Shown here piece by piece: positions 19,841 to 30,081 of a stretch of DNA of 48,010 nucleotides. Positions within the stretch are counted from its first letter, which is position 1. The number at the start of each line of letters is the position of its first letter. The stretch is from Eubacterium sp. (GTDB taxonomy: Bacteria > Bacillota > Clostridia > Lachnospirales > Lachnospiraceae), in NCBI GenBank assembly GCA_022769325.1, contig JALEKC010000133.1:1-48010 (forward strand), given 5' to 3'. The notes beneath the pieces were generated by a model. The model saw only the letters and a list, made by a program, of their open reading frames with translations. It did no database searches and was not told where the DNA came from. A program made the position numbers and the translations under genes.

Positions 19841-20778
19841 AAAAGCCAATTATTATTTTGACAGGCCCGACAGCAGTCGGAAAAACACAGGCTTCAATTG
19901 AGTTAGCAAAAAAAATTGGAGGAGAAATTATTTCTGCGGATTCCATGCAGGTTTATCAGCAAATGAATATTGGAACGGCGAAAATAACTTCGGAAGAGAT
20001 GCAGGGAATCCCTCATTATTTGGTGGATGTTTTGCCACCGGATGCACCTTTTCATGTCTATGAATTTCAGCAATTGGCAAAACAGAGTTTGAAACAAATT
20101 TATGATAACGGGCACATTCCTATTGTTGTGGGAGGAACCGGTTTCTATATCCAGGCATTGTTATATGATATACAATTTCAGGAAGAAAAGGGATCCCATG
20201 GCTATCGTGAAAAATTAGAGGAAATTGCACAAAATGGCGGAGGAGATTTGCTTTATCACAAATTAGAATCCGTCGATCCGGAATCCGCAAAAGCCATTCA
20301 TAAAAATAATATCAAGCGAATTATTCGCGCTCTGGAATATTATGAGGAAACGGGAAATCCTATTTCCATGCATAATGAAGAACAACGGCAAAAAGATTCC
20401 CCCTATTGTTTTTTATACGCGGTATTGACCATGAACCGAAGTCAATTATATCATCGAATCAATAAACGAGTGGATCTTATGATGGAACAGGGACTGGAAG
20501 AGGAAGTAGCCGAGCTGCAAAAAAGAGGGTATGGAAAAGAACTTACTTCCATGCAGGCCATCGGATATAAAGAATGGTTTCCTTTTTTTGAAGGGAAGTG
20601 TTCCAGGGAAGAGGTAGTGGAACAGATTAAAAAGGATACTCGACATTTTGCAAAAAGGCAACTTACCTGGTTTCGTAGGGAGCGGGAGGTTCATTTTATT
20701 GATAAAGATGCCTTTTCGTCGGAAGCCGATATTGTCAATGAAATCATCGGATTAGCAAAAGAACAAGGTGTTTTATAA
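19837..20778 (+). CDS. miaA: tRNA dimethylallyltransferase
   Basis: IILTGPTAVGKTQASIELAKKIGGEIISADSMQVYQQMNIGTAK; start overlaps mutL stop (ATGA). Confidence 0.97.
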   Translation: MKKPIIILTGPTAVGKTQASIELAKKIGGEIISADSMQVYQQMNIGTAKITSEEMQGIPHYLVDVLPPDAPFHVYEFQQLAKQSLKQIYDNGHIPIVVGGTGFYIQALLYDIQFQEEKGSHGYREKLEEIAQNGGGDLLYHKLESVDPESAKAIHKNNIKRIIRALEYYEETGNPISMHNEEQRQKDSPYCFLYAVLTMNRSQLYHRINKRVDLMMEQGLEEEVAELQKRGYGKELTSMQAIGYKEWFPFFEGKCSREEVVEQIKKDTRHFAKRQLTWFRREREVHFIDKDAFSSEADIVNEIIGLAKEQGVL

Positions 20779-20794
20779 AGAAGGAGAGAAAAAT

Positions 20795-22099
20795 ATGTTA
20801 TCGTTTGCAGAAAGAGAAAAAATGTATGAATTGGCCGGAATCAGTGTCCCTGTTTTTGAATACGGAGAAAAAATATGTGAGACATTAAAAGAGAGATTTG
20901 AACAAATTGATCAAATGTCAGAATATAATCAATTAAAAGTGATGCAGGCATTTCATAATAATCGGGTCAGTGCAGAGCATATGAATGGAACTACCGGATA
21001 TGGATATGATGATAGTGGAAGAGATACCTTAGAAAAAGTATTTGCCGATATTTTTCATACGGAAGATGCTTTGGTGCGTACACAGATTACATGCGGGACC
21101 CATGCTCTGACATTGGCCCTTACATCCATTTTGCGGCCGGGAGATGAATTGCTTTCGCCGGTGGGGAAGCCCTATGACACGCTGGAGGGAATCATTGGAA
21201 TCCATGGGAAAAGCGAACCCGGCTCTCTGCGTGAATTTGGGATAACTTATGCGCAGGTGGATTTAAAAGAAGACAGTGCCATTGATTATCCGGGAATTGA
21301 ACAGGCATTAAATGAACGGACCAAGCTTGTGACCATACAACGTTCCAAAGGATATGCCATGCGAAAGACCTTTTCGGTCAAACAGATTGGAGAAATTATA
21401 GCCTTTGTAAAGGAACGGCGACCGGATGTGATTTGCATGGTGGATAATTGCTACGGAGAATTTGTGGACCGCATTGAACCTTCGGATGTAGGAGCAGATT
21501 TGGTTGTAGGGTCTCTGATTAAAAATCTGGGAGGAGGAATTGCCCCTATGGGAGGTTATCTTGTGGGGAAAAAGGAACTCATTGAATTGGCAGCAAATCG
21601 ATTGACAGCTCCGGGCTTAGGAAAAGAAGTAGGAGCATCTCTGGAAGTGAACCGTTCTTTTTATCAAGGACTGTTTTTTGCCCCCCAGGTGGTGGCAAGT
21701 GCTTTGAAATCGGCAATTTTTGCGGCAAATTTATATGAAAACCTTGGATTTGAAACCAGTCCCGGAAAAGACGAGGAACGAAATGACATCATTCAGGCGG
21801 TGGCTCTGGGAACACCGGAACGAATTATTGCCTTTTGTCGCGGTATTCAAGCCGGTTCTCCCGTTGACAGTTATGTGGCACCGGAACCTTATGCCATGCC
21901 GGGATATCACAGTGATGTAATCATGGCGGCAGGAAATTTTATACAGGGGTCTTCCATCGAATTAAGTGCCGATGCCCCTATTGAACCTCCGTATAGTGTA
22001 TATTTTCAGGGAGGTCTTACCTGGCAGCATGGAAAATACGGAATTTTAATGTCCCTCCAGAAATTGGTGGATGAAAAAATTGTCGAACTTCCAAAATAA
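20795..22099 (+). CDS. Methionine gamma-lyase family (YnbB-like) PLP-dependent protein
   Basis: NHNRV-like NNRVSAEHMNGTTGYGYDDSGRDTLEKVFADIF, CGTHALTLAL, VGSLIKNLGGGIAPMGGY; miaA neighbour as in other Firmicutes. Confidence 0.85.
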   Translation: MLSFAEREKMYELAGISVPVFEYGEKICETLKERFEQIDQMSEYNQLKVMQAFHNNRVSAEHMNGTTGYGYDDSGRDTLEKVFADIFHTEDALVRTQITCGTHALTLALTSILRPGDELLSPVGKPYDTLEGIIGIHGKSEPGSLREFGITYAQVDLKEDSAIDYPGIEQALNERTKLVTIQRSKGYAMRKTFSVKQIGEIIAFVKERRPDVICMVDNCYGEFVDRIEPSDVGADLVVGSLIKNLGGGIAPMGGYLVGKKELIELAANRLTAPGLGKEVGASLEVNRSFYQGLFFAPQVVASALKSAIFAANLYENLGFETSPGKDEERNDIIQAVALGTPERIIAFCRGIQAGSPVDSYVAPEPYAMPGYHSDVIMAAGNFIQGSSIELSADAPIEPPYSVYFQGGLTWQHGKYGILMSLQKLVDEKIVELPK

Positions 22100-22135
22100 A
22101 ATACGAAAAGTATGTGAATTTTATTGGCTTCAATC

Positions 22136-22164
22136 TATACATTTTTGAAAATGTATGGTAGAAT
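22136..22164 (+). promoter_or_regulatory. Putative radC promoter containing a 9-bp inverted repeat
   Basis: TATACA (22136-22141), 17 bp, TAGAAT (22159-22164); ATACATTTT-tg-AAAATGTAT at 22137-22156 lies over the -35 and spacer. Confidence 0.55.
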
Positions 22165-22206
22165 AAATTATGTATGGGTAGACAGTGTGTAGAGTTAGGA
22201 GGCCAA

Positions 22207-22905
22207 ATGAGTCAACAATTTTACACAATAAAGGAACTTCCGGTTTCGGAACGTCCTTATGAAAAGGCAAAAGAATATGGAGTATCCTCATTATCGGATG
22301 CAGAATTACTTGCTGTTTTACTGAAAACGGGAACACGTGAAAAAAACAGTATCGATCTTGCAAGAGAAGTATTGAATCTTCATCCGGTTCACAAAGGATT
22401 GATGGGACTTTATTATTTATCTGCCGAGGAACTAAAAAAGTTACGTGGTATCGGAACTGTGAAAGCTACGCAGCTGTTGGCATTAACAGAACTGTCAAAA
22501 CGTTTGTGCAGACAACGCAAGCCGGAACGGGAAAAATTTGATTCTCCCCAACGGATTGCGGAGTATTTCATGGAAGAGATGCGGATTAAAGAGACAGAGC
22601 AGACCATGGTGGTTTATTTGGACCATCGATGTCGATTGATTCATCATGAGATTCTTTTTACCGGCTCCCTGTCTTCTTGTGCATTAAGTCCCCGGGAGGT
22701 ATTGAAAAAGGGACTTCAATATGATGCTTCTTGTTTTATACTGTTACATAACCATCCAAGTGGGGACCCGACGCCCAGTCAGGCAGATCTGGATGCGACG
22801 ATACGCATGAAAAAAGCAGGAGAAATGATTGGAATATCGTTACTGGATCATTTAATTCTTGGAGATTATCAATATGTCAGCTTGAGAGAAAGAGGACACA
22901 TATAA
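22207..22905 (+). CDS. radC: RadC family JAB-domain protein
   Basis: LPVSERPYEKAKEYGVSSLSDAELLAVLLKTGT, HhH region, LLHNHPSGDPTPSQADLDAT; ATG 22207 after taggaggcc. Confidence 0.93.
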   Translation: MSQQFYTIKELPVSERPYEKAKEYGVSSLSDAELLAVLLKTGTREKNSIDLAREVLNLHPVHKGLMGLYYLSAEELKKLRGIGTVKATQLLALTELSKRLCRQRKPEREKFDSPQRIAEYFMEEMRIKETEQTMVVYLDHRCRLIHHEILFTGSLSSCALSPREVLKKGLQYDASCFILLHNHPSGDPTPSQADLDATIRMKKAGEMIGISLLDHLILGDYQYVSLRERGHI

Positions 22906-22935
22906 GATGACAATAATATAGAGAGGATGAACAAA

Positions 22936-23928
22936 ATGTTAGGAAAAGCAATAGGAATTGATTTTGGTACAAGCTCAATTAAAATTTATAAAAATGGGGA
23001 AGGTGTTATCTTACATCAAAAAAGTGTCATTGCAATTTATAAAAAGAATCATGTTTTTGCAGTGGGAGATGAAGCTTTTGAAATGTATGAAAAAGCCCCG
23101 GAAAATCTCGATGTTTCTTATCCGATAAAAAATGGTGTAATTGCGGATATTGGAAATATGCAGGCATTGATTGACTATTTTTTTGCTGAATTAAACGGAA
23201 AAAAACGTTTTAAAGGCGCAGAGTACTATATTGCAGTTCCGACGGATATTACGGAAGTTGAAAAACGTGCTTATTTTGATTTGATTGCCAATACCAATTT
23301 AAAGTCTAAAAAAATTCATGTAGTTGAAAAACCAATTGCAGATGCGCTGGGAATGAATTTGGATATTACCAAATCAACTGGAACCCTTGTGGTGGATATC
23401 GGAGCCAATACAGCAGAAATATCCGTATTATCTTTAGGTGGTATCGTACTCAGCCGGTTGATTCCGGTGGGAGGAAATCGTTTTGATGAAGCGATTATCA
23501 ATAAAATTAAAAAGGATATGAACTTTGTGATTGGAGAGAAAAGTGCCGAGACAATCAAGAAAAATATTGCCTCTGCCTATGTTACCGATGCCCAGATGGA
23601 TATATGCGGTCGAAACCTGGTAACCGGTCTCCCTAGTGAGATTACAGTGACAGGAGAAACTGTTCATGAGGCACTGGCTGAATTATTCCAAAATATTGTT
23701 GATTCCATAAAAATCATTTTGGAGCGCACACCACCGGAAATTTCATCGGATATCTATAAATCAGGTCTTTATCTGACTGGTGGTTCAAGTCGTATTCAGG
23801 ATTTAGGGCAGTTTATTTACGATGAACTGGGGTTGAAAGTAAATTTGTGCGAAGAACCAGAAAGTACTGTAATTATGGGACTTGGTGCAGTGATTGAGGA
23901 CCCACAGCTTGCAAAACTTGCATTATAA
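22936..23928 (+). CDS. MreB/Mbl-like actin homologue
   Basis: AIGIDFGTSSIKIYKNGEGVILHQKSVIAI, VEKPIADALGMNLDI, VVDIGANTAEISVLSLGGIVLSRLIPVGGNRFDEAI; followed by mreC and mreD. Confidence 0.9.
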   Translation: MLGKAIGIDFGTSSIKIYKNGEGVILHQKSVIAIYKKNHVFAVGDEAFEMYEKAPENLDVSYPIKNGVIADIGNMQALIDYFFAELNGKKRFKGAEYYIAVPTDITEVEKRAYFDLIANTNLKSKKIHVVEKPIADALGMNLDITKSTGTLVVDIGANTAEISVLSLGGIVLSRLIPVGGNRFDEAIINKIKKDMNFVIGEKSAETIKKNIASAYVTDAQMDICGRNLVTGLPSEITVTGETVHEALAELFQNIVDSIKIILERTPPEISSDIYKSGLYLTGGSSRIQDLGQFIYDELGLKVNLCEEPESTVIMGLGAVIEDPQLAKLAL

Positions 23929-23946
23929 GCAGAATGGAGACGGGCA

Positions 23947-24825
23947 ATGAAAAGAAAAAGAAGAAAGGGACCAAGAATTCATCCCCAATATATTTATATT
24001 TTTTGCAGCATTCTTTGTGCCATTCTTGTAGTGCTCAGTTTTAAATTTTCGGACCAATTAAGTGGAGTGAAAGCTACTGTTGGTGATATCGTTTCTCCCA
24101 TGCAAAGCGGAATCAACAAAGTGGGGAAATTCCTCTCCGATAAGGCGGATTTACTTCGTTCCAAAGAGCAGCTCTTGTCTGAGAATAAAGAATTAAAAGA
24201 AAAAATTGATGCACTCAGTTATGATAATAAAATACTTGCGGGTGAAAACAATGACTTAGATAACTATCGTGAATTGTATCAATTGGATCAGAAATACCCG
24301 GATTATCCAAAAGTTGCAGCAACGGTTATTGGAAGAGATGGAAATAACTGGTTTCACCTATTTACCGTTGATAAAGGGAAAAAAGATGGTATTGCCGTGG
24401 ATATGAATGTCATTGCTGGAAATGGACTAGTGGGCATCGTATCGGAGGTGGGGGATCATTATGCAAAAGTACGTGCTATTATTGATGACAAAAGCAATGT
24501 AAGTGCCATGTTTGAAAATACAGGAGAAACTTGTATTGTAAAAGGAAATATGGAAAGCATTTACAAAGGTTATATTGATGTAAACATGATTAGTAATTCT
24601 GTTACGGCTAAAAATGGGGATTCGGTGGTGACATCCCATATCAGTGATAAGTTTCTTCCGGGGCTTTTGGTTGGGTATATTTCTGATATTACGCAGGAAT
24701 CCGATGGATTGTCAAAGTCAGGGCATCTTACACCGGTGGTATCTTTTGATAAATTAGAAACGGTTTTGATTATTACTACCTTGAAGGACTCTTCAGAAAT
24801 CGAGGAAATAAAAAAATATGATTAA
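23947..24825 (+). CDS. mreC: Rod shape-determining protein MreC
   Basis: N-terminal TM, coiled coil, ATVIGRDGNNWFHLFTVDKGKKDGI...NGLVGIVSEVG. Confidence 0.93.
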   Translation: MKRKRRKGPRIHPQYIYIFCSILCAILVVLSFKFSDQLSGVKATVGDIVSPMQSGINKVGKFLSDKADLLRSKEQLLSENKELKEKIDALSYDNKILAGENNDLDNYRELYQLDQKYPDYPKVAATVIGRDGNNWFHLFTVDKGKKDGIAVDMNVIAGNGLVGIVSEVGDHYAKVRAIIDDKSNVSAMFENTGETCIVKGNMESIYKGYIDVNMISNSVTAKNGDSVVTSHISDKFLPGLLVGYISDITQESDGLSKSGHLTPVVSFDKLETVLIITTLKDSSEIEEIKKYD

Positions 24826-25327
24826 AAGACGTATTTCAACCATTATCATTATTTTGTTGGCATTTTTGCTCCAGACTACTATATTTCACAAATTGGCATT
24901 GGCTAATGTAGTACCCAATTTATTATTAATACTTACTGTGTGTTACAGCTATATGAGAGGACGTACTTCCGGTGAGTTGATTGGGCTTCTTTGTGGACTC
25001 CTTCTGGATATGATGTATGGAAGCGTCATTGGTTTGTATGCCTTTATCTTTATGACGATTGGCTTTTTATGTGGTTATTGCCAGAAAATTTACTTTACGG
25101 ATAATTACATATTGCCTTGTGTATTGGTAGGATTGAGTGATTTGTTATATGGATTTTATTATTTTATAACAGAATTTTTGGTTCGTGGAAGATTACATTT
25201 TGCCTTTTATTTTTCTCATATTATTTTACCGGAATTGATATATACTTTGGTGGTTTCCGTCGTTATTTTTCATATATTAAATCGATTGGAAAAGTATTTA
25301 TCTGCCGACCGAAGGGAGGAAATGTAA
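24818..25327 (+). CDS. mreD: Rod shape-determining protein MreD
   Basis: Small polytopic membrane protein overlapping the mreC end; LLQTTIFHKLALANVVPNLLLILTVCYSYMRG. Confidence 0.88.
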   Translation: MIKRRISTIIIILLAFLLQTTIFHKLALANVVPNLLLILTVCYSYMRGRTSGELIGLLCGLLLDMMYGSVIGLYAFIFMTIGFLCGYCQKIYFTDNYILPCVLVGLSDLLYGFYYFITEFLVRGRLHFAFYFSHIILPELIYTLVVSVVIFHILNRLEKYLSADRREEM

Positions 25328-25330
25328 TAC

Positions 25331-28225
25331 ATGTTTTCTGCAATTTTAGATTATATTAAGACCTTGATGCGTTCACGTATTTTTACTTTGATTGTTGCTT
25401 ATGTTGTATTATTCAGCATTTTGGTTGGACGTTTATTTTATCTGCAGATTATTCAAGGGGAAGCCTATGAAGAACAGGCAACCATTAAAAATGAAAAACA
25501 AAAAACAATTAAAAGTTCCCGGGGGAAAATATATGATTGCAACGGAAAATTATTGGCTTCCAATGAGCAGAGTTATGCTATAACTCTGGAAGATACCGGA
25601 GAGATTGAAACCAATAAACAGATGAATGAAATGATATTAAAATGCATTCAACTCATTGAAAAAAATGGGGATAAAGTTACTGTGGATTTTCCAATTATCA
25701 TTGATAAAAAGGGACGGTTTAAATTTAAAGTAGAAAAAAATGAACAGCTTCGTTTCAAACGGGAAATTTATTTTTGCAAATCTGTGGACGAGCTTACGGA
25801 TGAGCAAAAAAATATGACGGCGGAAGAGTGCTTTCGCTATATTCGGACTTCTACGGATTCCGTAAATGCCATCCATTTTTTTGATCCACTTACGGAAGAA
25901 AACAAAGGAGAGCCGGATGCAGAAGAAAAATATGAACAGAATTATGATGATGCAACCGCATTGAAAATTATGGCAATCCGCTATGCTTTGATGATGAATA
26001 CATATCAAAAGTATGAGCCGATTACCATTAGTTCCGATGTATCTTTAAATACGGTGGCGGCCATCAAAGAAAATTCTGCCAGTTTGATTGGTGTGGATGT
26101 AAGCGAAGAGGCAAAGAGGGTATATTATGACAGTACTTATTTTGCCCATATCATAGGTTATACCGGATTGATTTCTTCCGATGCCCTTGCTTCCATGAAA
26201 GAAAATGGGGACAATACTTATACGGCAGCGGATCAGATTGGAAAAACAGGAATTGAAAGTTCTTATGAAGAGCAACTTCGTGGAAAAAAAGGAAGCGAAA
26301 CTTTGGTTATCGACAGCAGTTCCCGTGTGGTTGAAACCAAGGATCATCGAGATGCCACAGCAGGGAAAGACATTTATTTGACCATCGATGCGGATTTGCA
26401 AAGTGCGGTATACCAATTGACGGAAAAAGCCATTGCAGGTGTTTTGATTTCGAAATTAAATAATAGTAAAAGTGCAGGCTCAAAGGGGAAAAAAGCAGAA
26501 AATATTCGGATTCCCATTTATGATGTCTACTGTGCAATTATTGAAAATAGTCTGGTGGACATTGCAAAATTTTCAAGAGAAGACGCATCTGAATTGGAAA
26601 AAATAGTATATAAAACATTTCAGAGAGAGAAAAAGAATTCCTTGAAAATCCTGCGAAGATATTTGGACTATGACAATAAAACATCAGCCAAGGAGATTTC
26701 CGAAACATCGGCTGATTATATGGAATATATTTATTCCATGCTTCGGAAAAATGAAGTGATTTCAACGGAGAAAATGGATAAATCCGATGAGATATATAAT
26801 CGTTATGCCAATGGAAAAATCAGTTTGAGTGAATTCTTGATTTATGCAATTTCACACAACTGGATTGACCTGGAAATGCTCAATGTAGGCGATGATTATT
26901 ATAGTACCAAAGAGATTTATTCGAAAATTATTGATTACATTTTTGATGAATTAAATGATGATAGTGCTTATGATAAAAAAGTATATCATACTCTTATTTA
27001 TGAAGATAAGATTAGTGGAAGACAAGTTTGTATGCTTTTGTATGAACAAGGGTATTTAAAGAAAAATAAAACAACTTTGGCAAAACTCAGAACAGGAATG
27101 ATTTCTCCTTTTCATTTTTTGAAATCGAAAATCAAATCCTTAGAAATTACACCAGGTGAATTGGGACTGACACCATGTGCGGCATCGGTAATTATCACAG
27201 ATCCCAATACCGGAAAAGTGAAAGCCATGGTATCATACCCAAGCTATGACAATAATCAATTTGCAAATTCGGTAGATAGCGAATATTTTGCAAAAATCAA
27301 TTCCAATTCTGCGTCGCCACTTTTAAATCGCGCTACACAGCAAAAGACGGCACCGGGTTCCACGTATAAAATGGTTTCTGCAACAGCTGCCTTGGAAGAG
27401 GGGGTAATTGATCTATATTCTACGGTAACAGACCATGTGGTATTTGATAAGGTGAATCCTTCTCCAAAATGTTGGAGTAACTACAGCCATGGCACCATTA
27501 ATGTTTCCCAGGCAATTCAGCATTCCTGTAACTACTTTTTCTATGAGATGGGATATCGTCTCAGTGGTCTGAGTGGAACGGTAGTAAACCATGAAAAGGG
27601 TCTGAAAAAATTGGAGAAGTATGCGGATAAATATGGATTGACCGATTTGTCCGGAGTTGAACTTTCAGAAGCACAACCTCATGTTTCGGACAGTGATGCG
27701 GTTCGTTCTGCCATCGGCCAGGGAACCAATAGTTTTACGCCAATTCAATTATCGCGTTATGTATCCACCATTTCCAATGGAGGTACCTGTTATGATTTGA
27801 CCTTAATAGATAAAATTGCAGATCCTTCACAGGATAAATTGAAAACAAATAAAGCCTCTGTTCGAAATAAATTGGATATACAGGATTCTACTTTAAAAGC
27901 CATACAAAGCGGAATGTATATGGTGGTTAATAATGGAAGCTTAAAAAGTGTTTTTCAAAAAGTTCCGGTAAAGGTTGCCGGTAAAACCGGTACGGCGCAG
28001 ATTAGTGCCAATGAGCCAAACCATGCATTGTTTGTTTCCTATGCTCCGTATACAGACCCCAAGATTTCGGTTACAGTGGTGATTCCCAATGCATTTACTT
28101 CCAGTAATGCCGCATCTTTGGCAAGCAATGTATATCAATACTATTTTGACGAAAAGGCAAGACAAAAATTACTGAAGAAATCGGCAACTAGTCCGGTAAG
28201 CAACTCTGGAGGAGTGGCAGATTAA
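25331..28225 (+). CDS. mrdA: Penicillin-binding protein 2 (transpeptidase), oversized
   Basis: TM plus GRLFYLQIIQGEAYEEQA, transpeptidase motifs APGSTYKM (SxxK), SCNYFF (SxN), AGKTGTAQ (KTG). Confidence 0.92.
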   Translation: MFSAILDYIKTLMRSRIFTLIVAYVVLFSILVGRLFYLQIIQGEAYEEQATIKNEKQKTIKSSRGKIYDCNGKLLASNEQSYAITLEDTGEIETNKQMNEMILKCIQLIEKNGDKVTVDFPIIIDKKGRFKFKVEKNEQLRFKREIYFCKSVDELTDEQKNMTAEECFRYIRTSTDSVNAIHFFDPLTEENKGEPDAEEKYEQNYDDATALKIMAIRYALMMNTYQKYEPITISSDVSLNTVAAIKENSASLIGVDVSEEAKRVYYDSTYFAHIIGYTGLISSDALASMKENGDNTYTAADQIGKTGIESSYEEQLRGKKGSETLVIDSSSRVVETKDHRDATAGKDIYLTIDADLQSAVYQLTEKAIAGVLISKLNNSKSAGSKGKKAENIRIPIYDVYCAIIENSLVDIAKFSREDASELEKIVYKTFQREKKNSLKILRRYLDYDNKTSAKEISETSADYMEYIYSMLRKNEVISTEKMDKSDEIYNRYANGKISLSEFLIYAISHNWIDLEMLNVGDDYYSTKEIYSKIIDYIFDELNDDSAYDKKVYHTLIYEDKISGRQVCMLLYEQGYLKKNKTTLAKLRTGMISPFHFLKSKIKSLEITPGELGLTPCAASVIITDPNTGKVKAMVSYPSYDNNQFANSVDSEYFAKINSNSASPLLNRATQQKTAPGSTYKMVSATAALEEGVIDLYSTVTDHVVFDKVNPSPKCWSNYSHGTINVSQAIQHSCNYFFYEMGYRLSGLSGTVVNHEKGLKKLEKYADKYGLTDLSGVELSEAQPHVSDSDAVRSAIGQGTNSFTPIQLSRYVSTISNGGTCYDLTLIDKIADPSQDKLKTNKASVRNKLDIQDSTLKAIQSGMYMVVNNGSLKSVFQKVPVKVAGKTGTAQISANEPNHALFVSYAPYTDPKISVTVVIPNAFTSSNAASLASNVYQYYFDEKARQKLLKKSATSPVSNSGGVAD

Positions 28226-28255
28226 GATCATTGTGAAAGGAAAGAGAGGATAAAA

Positions 28256-28918
28256 ATGAATCAACCGGTGGTAATAAAAGGAAATAAATCAGGTTTAATT
28301 GTTCATTTGGATGAGGAATTGGAGTTTTCCCAGTTAAAAGAAAAAGTAGAAGAGAAATTTGAAACTTCTTCTGATTTCCTTGGCTCGGCACAGATTGCTC
28401 TGGCTTTTGAAGGACGTCAATTGTCAGAAGAAGAAAAATACGAGTTAATGGAATGCATCCGGGAACATTCACAGCTTGATATTGTTTGTCTGATTGATGA
28501 TGATGCACAAAGGGAAGCTTATTTCACAAAAACGTTAGAAGAAAAATTGTCTTCCCTTCAAGGGGATTCCGGTCAATTTTATAAAGGCACTCTCCGTTCC
28601 GGACAAGTTCTTGAATTTGAGACAAGTATTGTGATTCTTGGAGATGTTAATGTGGGGGCCCAGGTTGTGTCTTCCGGGAATGTTATTGTTCTTGGAAAAA
28701 TGTTAGGAACCGTATATGCAGGAGCATCCGGCAATGAAAATAGTTTTGTCGTTGCCCTTCAAATGAATCCCACCCAGATTCGAATTGCAGATATCATTGC
28801 CAGAAGTCCGGATAAAAAAGCGGAGACAGAACTTGAAACCAAAATTGCATTTGCAAAAGAAGGAAATATTTATATTGAACCTTTAAACCGAAAAGTTTTG
28901 GATGGGATTTCAATATAA
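28256..28918 (+). CDS. minC: Septum site-determining protein MinC
   Basis: C-terminal VLEFETSIVILGDVNVGAQVVSSGNVIVLGKMLGTVYAGASGN; precedes minD and minE. Confidence 0.94.
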   Translation: MNQPVVIKGNKSGLIVHLDEELEFSQLKEKVEEKFETSSDFLGSAQIALAFEGRQLSEEEKYELMECIREHSQLDIVCLIDDDAQREAYFTKTLEEKLSSLQGDSGQFYKGTLRSGQVLEFETSIVILGDVNVGAQVVSSGNVIVLGKMLGTVYAGASGNENSFVVALQMNPTQIRIADIIARSPDKKAETELETKIAFAKEGNIYIEPLNRKVLDGISI

Positions 28919-28922
28919 AGGA

Positions 28923-28951
28923 TTGCTTTTTTTTACAATTTCAAGTAAAAT
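28923..28951 (+). promoter_or_regulatory. Possible internal promoter for minDE
   Basis: TTGCTT (28923-28928), 17 bp, TAAAAT (28946-28951). Confidence 0.45.
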
Positions 28952-28993
28952 ATTAAGATAGATAGTTATAGAAGGAAAGGATAGGTAGTTACC

Positions 28994-29785
28994 ATGAGTG
29001 AAGTAATCGTTATAACATCTGGTAAAGGTGGAGTTGGTAAGACAACAACCACAGCAAATGTAGGAACCGGATTGGCAAAAGAAGGAAAGAAAGTTGTATT
29101 AATTGATACAGATATAGGACTTCGTAACCTGGATGTGGTTATGGGGCTTGAAAATCGAATTGTATATAATCTTGTAGATGTTATTGAAGGAAATTGTCGT
29201 ATCAATCAGGCATTGATTAAGGATAAGAGATACCCGACATTATATCTCTTACCGTCAGCCCAGACCCGGGATAAGACAGCAGTGTCTCCGGAGCAGATGG
29301 CAAAATTGACGGAGCAGTTAAAAGATGAATTTGATTACATATTGCTTGACTGTCCGGCTGGAATTGAACAGGGATTTATGAATGCCATTGCTGGAGCAAG
29401 TCGTGCAATTGTTGTGACAACACCTGAAGTATCCGCAGTGAGAGATGCGGACCGCATTATTGGATTGCTCAATGCCAATGAAATCAAGAAAACGGAGTTG
29501 GTGGTAAATCGTCTTCGTTATGATATGGTGAAGCGTGGAGATATGATGTCAAGTGATGATGTGGTGGAGATTCTGGCGATTGATTTGCTGGGAGTTGTTC
29601 CGGATGATGAGAATATCGTCGTTTCGACAAACCAGGGAGAGCCTCTTGTAGGAACCAAATCTCTTGCCGGACAAGCATATGAAAATATTTGTAAACGAAT
29701 CATGGGAGAGGAAGTTCCTTTGTTGGATTTGTCAAAGGGAACAGGATTTTTCTCGAAGATAAAGAGTAAATTCAAAAACAACTAA
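28994..29785 (+). CDS. minD: Septum site-determining ATPase MinD
   Basis: VIVITSGKGGVGKTTTTANVGTGLAKEGKKVVLIDTDIGLRNLDVVMGLENR. Confidence 0.97.
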   Translation: MSEVIVITSGKGGVGKTTTTANVGTGLAKEGKKVVLIDTDIGLRNLDVVMGLENRIVYNLVDVIEGNCRINQALIKDKRYPTLYLLPSAQTRDKTAVSPEQMAKLTEQLKDEFDYILLDCPAGIEQGFMNAIAGASRAIVVTTPEVSAVRDADRIIGLLNANEIKKTELVVNRLRYDMVKRGDMMSSDDVVEILAIDLLGVVPDDENIVVSTNQGEPLVGTKSLAGQAYENICKRIMGEEVPLLDLSKGTGFFSKIKSKFKNN

Positions 29786-29800
29786 AAGGAGATGAAAACT

Positions 29801-30061
29801 ATGAAATTTGCAGATTTTTTTCGGAAAAAGTCATCCGGTAATGTGGCAAAGGACAGACTTAAATTGGTTTTAGTTTCGGATCGTGCGAATTGTTCTCCGG
29901 ATATTATGGAACAAATACAAAAGGATATTATTAATGTACTTTCCAAATATGTTGAAATTGATCAAGGTGGTTTGGATATAAAAATTGAGCAAAATGAATT
30001 GGAAGGAAACAATGCGATTTTTGCCAATATTCCGATTTTAAGTATTAAACAGACCAAATAA
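29801..30061 (+). CDS. minE: Cell division topological specificity factor MinE
   Basis: AKDRLKLVLVSDRANCSPDIMEQIQKDIINVLSKYVEID; directly after minD. Confidence 0.94.
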   Translation: MKFADFFRKKSSGNVAKDRLKLVLVSDRANCSPDIMEQIQKDIINVLSKYVEIDQGGLDIKIEQNELEGNNAIFANIPILSIKQTK

Positions 30062-30081
30062 AATGGTGGTGATATGCAGAG

